Part shown: piece by piece, positions 62,570 through 64,000 of the stretch
Position numbering within the stretch: the first letter of the stretch is position 1
Layout: each line of letters starts with the position of its first letter
Source: Anaerotignum sp.
GTDB taxonomy: Bacteria; Bacillota; Clostridia; Lachnospirales; Anaerotignaceae
NCBI GenBank assembly: GCA_020024265.1
Contig: JAHHTW010000002.1
Span: 62,001-126,000 of the forward strand
Direction: 5' to 3'
DNA length: 64,000 nucleotides
Translations under genes and position numbers: made by a program
The notes under the pieces: model-generated
Databases searched by the model: none
Seen by the model: only the letters and a program-made list of their open reading frames with translations
What the model was told of the DNA's origin: nothing

Positions 62570-63448
62570 CCATATTGTTAAAAATTTATTATTATTTTGC
62601 AAAAACAGGTGAAAAAGTATCTTTCTGCCATCAAAAAATGTATTCTGTATACACACTTCATCTAAAAATACATTTTTCTTTTCTTTTTTTGTAATAATCT
62701 GTGTGAATTTTCTAAAATCCTATAGAAATTTTAGTAATTCAGTGGGGAAACTCTACAGTATCCCTCTCTATAAGTGGTTCATATTTCCTTCTATTTTTAT
62801 ATGATTTTCACACAATATTTATTTGTATGCGAAATATTCGTATTGCAAAACCTTTTTCAAAATCAGATTTTGTTAAATAATCTTCAATATCTGTGCAGAG
62901 TTTTTCACAATAAAAAGAGATTTTTGTCAACACCCCTCACCAACAGGCATTGGGCTTGTATCAGCAGGGTGAATCTTCATTACGGTATACGGATTCTGTT
63001 TCTGTGTCTTTGATATGGAATGGTTCATATCTTACATTCAGCTATAAAAACAGACAAAGACCATATACATTTTCTAATCCGTTGCGACATGACTGACAGC
63101 GTGTGTAACAGCGTTTAGAGCATTGCGCAAAAAGCAACCGAGGATCTATGGAAAATATACCAATGATCTTGCAGGCAGTATTGGAAGCAGAAAATCATTT
63201 GATCTAACGGATATTTTGCTTGCAATATCGTTTCAGTATCGTCAGACTCCATACAAACATGCATCGAAAGCCAAGCAAGGCTCCTCCCACCGCCCAAAGG
63301 CAGTGAGAGGAGCCTACAACAAACGAAAGGATTTTATTTCTGAAAAATATTCACAAAAATATCTTTTTTGTCATCAAATATGTGCTTTACAGCCATTTTT
63401 GCACGCATTTTCCATATTGCCCATACTCCATTTCACATAAGGACATTC
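62570..63448. other. Long interval without a convincing gene
   Basis: AT-rich to ~62900. 62911-63090 (+) is open without a start (NTPHQQALGLYQQGESSLRY...), perhaps a decayed gene. 63123-63440 (+) is open but has no RBS and odd composition. An inverted repeat aggctcctc (63278-63286) / gaggagcct (63307-63315) lies near the right end. Confidence 0.5.
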
Positions 63449-64000
63449 TCATATTTCAGAGGAATGGCTTCTCGCTTCCTTTTTTCCATGCTCTGCACGT
63501 TTTTGTAAAATCGCCTGCCACAATGTATCCTCTGTATAAATGGCAAAAGGGGAAATCTCCAGCAGCTGTGCCTGTATTTCCATCCATTTGATCCACATAT
63601 CATAATAATTCCCTTTGACTTTGAGTTTTCTGGAGAGTTTGGGTAATATTTTTTCATTGATTTCTCGCAATGTCAGATCCACATGGTTCTCTTTTGCCTT
63701 CTGCCTGCATATCATACAAAGCATACCATATGCCTTTTCCTCTGTCCATTTGCGATCAATATAGTATGTTTTGCCTACAAGCCCATACAAAAAACGCTGT
63801 CCATCATAATACCCCAGCTGCATATCTCTTCTGGTATATTCTTCATCAAACTGCAATACATTGCATAGCTGCTCTGTTGGCCCAATCTCTACAATATGCG
63901 CATCCTCGGGAATTTCTACCTTTTTGATAAAACCTATGCCATAAATACGAATCACAATGATATCACGATATCCACGGGAAAGCAAAGAATCTATGGGCAA
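63449..64000 (-). CDS. Patatin-like phospholipase, C-terminal part (partial)
   Basis: 183 codons seen; the gene continues past 64000. RGYRDIIVIRIYGIGFIKKVEIPEDAHIVEIGP and EYTRRDMQLGYYDGQRFLYGLVGKTYYIDR match the C-terminal region (DUF6363-like) of bacterial patatin phospholipases. The catalytic Ser/Asp part lies outside the window. Confidence 0.75.
   Translation of the reverse strand: MPIDSLLSRGYRDIIVIRIYGIGFIKKVEIPEDAHIVEIGPTEQLCNVLQFDEEYTRRDMQLGYYDGQRFLYGLVGKTYYIDRKWTEEKAYGMLCMICRQKAKENHVDLTLREINEKILPKLSRKLKVKGNYYDMWIKWMEIQAQLLEISPFAIYTEDTLWQAILQKRAEHGKKEARSHSSEI

Noticed and set aside
63123..63440. 105-codon plus-strand ORF
   Set aside because: No RBS, spans an inverted repeat, no recognisable protein pattern.

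Overview
The window looks like a chromosomal segment of a low-GC, anaerobic, spore-forming Clostridia member close to Anaerotignum (formerly Clostridium propionicum). The basis is a four-gene acrylate-pathway cluster at 57.4-62.3 kb: activator, two lactoyl-CoA dehydratase subunits and propionate CoA-transferase, whose proteins read very like the C. propionicum LcdC/LcdA/LcdB/Pct set. The surrounding chromosome carries a pst-pho phosphate regulon, an LTA-synthase-like sulfatase, alanine racemase and an NADH:flavin oxidoreductase. No tRNA, rRNA or CRISPR array was seen.

About two thirds of the window (958-42353) is one complete-looking prophage. It splits a PdaB-like (sporulation-type) polysaccharide deacetylase gene: the 5' part is at 42352-42904 and the 3' part at 671-957, both on the minus strand. 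Joining them at a shared GT dinucleotide restores one 279-codon frame. The phage-side arms form a near-perfect inverted repeat, as expected of attP for the large serine integrase encoded next to attR. This layout resembles prophages that interrupt sporulation genes and excise precisely during development (skin, SPbeta).

Prophage layout from left to right. 1.1-2.9 kb holds a minus-strand cargo operon of a GHKL ATPase, a STAS-like protein and a PIN nuclease, with its own promoter and terminator. 3.1-5.4 kb is lysis. 5.4-17.6 kb holds a contractile (PBSX/Xkd-type) tail, baseplate and head-tail connectors, including a programmed -1 frameshift in the tail chaperone. 17.6-25.6 kb holds head genes and terminase, including a MuF-type minor head protein fused to a zincin-like C-terminal domain. 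25.7-26.2 kb is a small plus-strand cassette of three microproteins. 26.3-32.4 kb holds the late regulator, RecU, SSB, an HUH replication protein, many small early genes and an antirepressor. 33.0-34.2 kb is the cro/cI switch. 34.3-40.75 kb is plus-strand cargo: a secreted stalk protein, a membrane protein, two nearly identical Fic proteins flanking a lipoprotein, an IS200/IS605-type end, an antirepressor remnant and an unknown/ImmA-IrrE pair. The serine integrase is at 40.8-42.3 kb.

Right of the prophage, the LTA-synthase-like gene runs plus-strand. The pstS-pstC-pstA-pstB-phoU-HD-phoP-phoR block (45.2-52.4 kb) runs minus-strand behind PHO-box-like repeats. A drug/metabolite exporter, alanine racemase and a flavin oxidoreductase follow. 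The lcdC-lcdA-lcdB-pct operon has a strong promoter near 62.55 kb. A roughly 1 kb stretch without a convincing gene precedes the C-terminal part of a patatin-like phospholipase that runs off the right edge. All family names come from reading the protein sequences; no database search was run.
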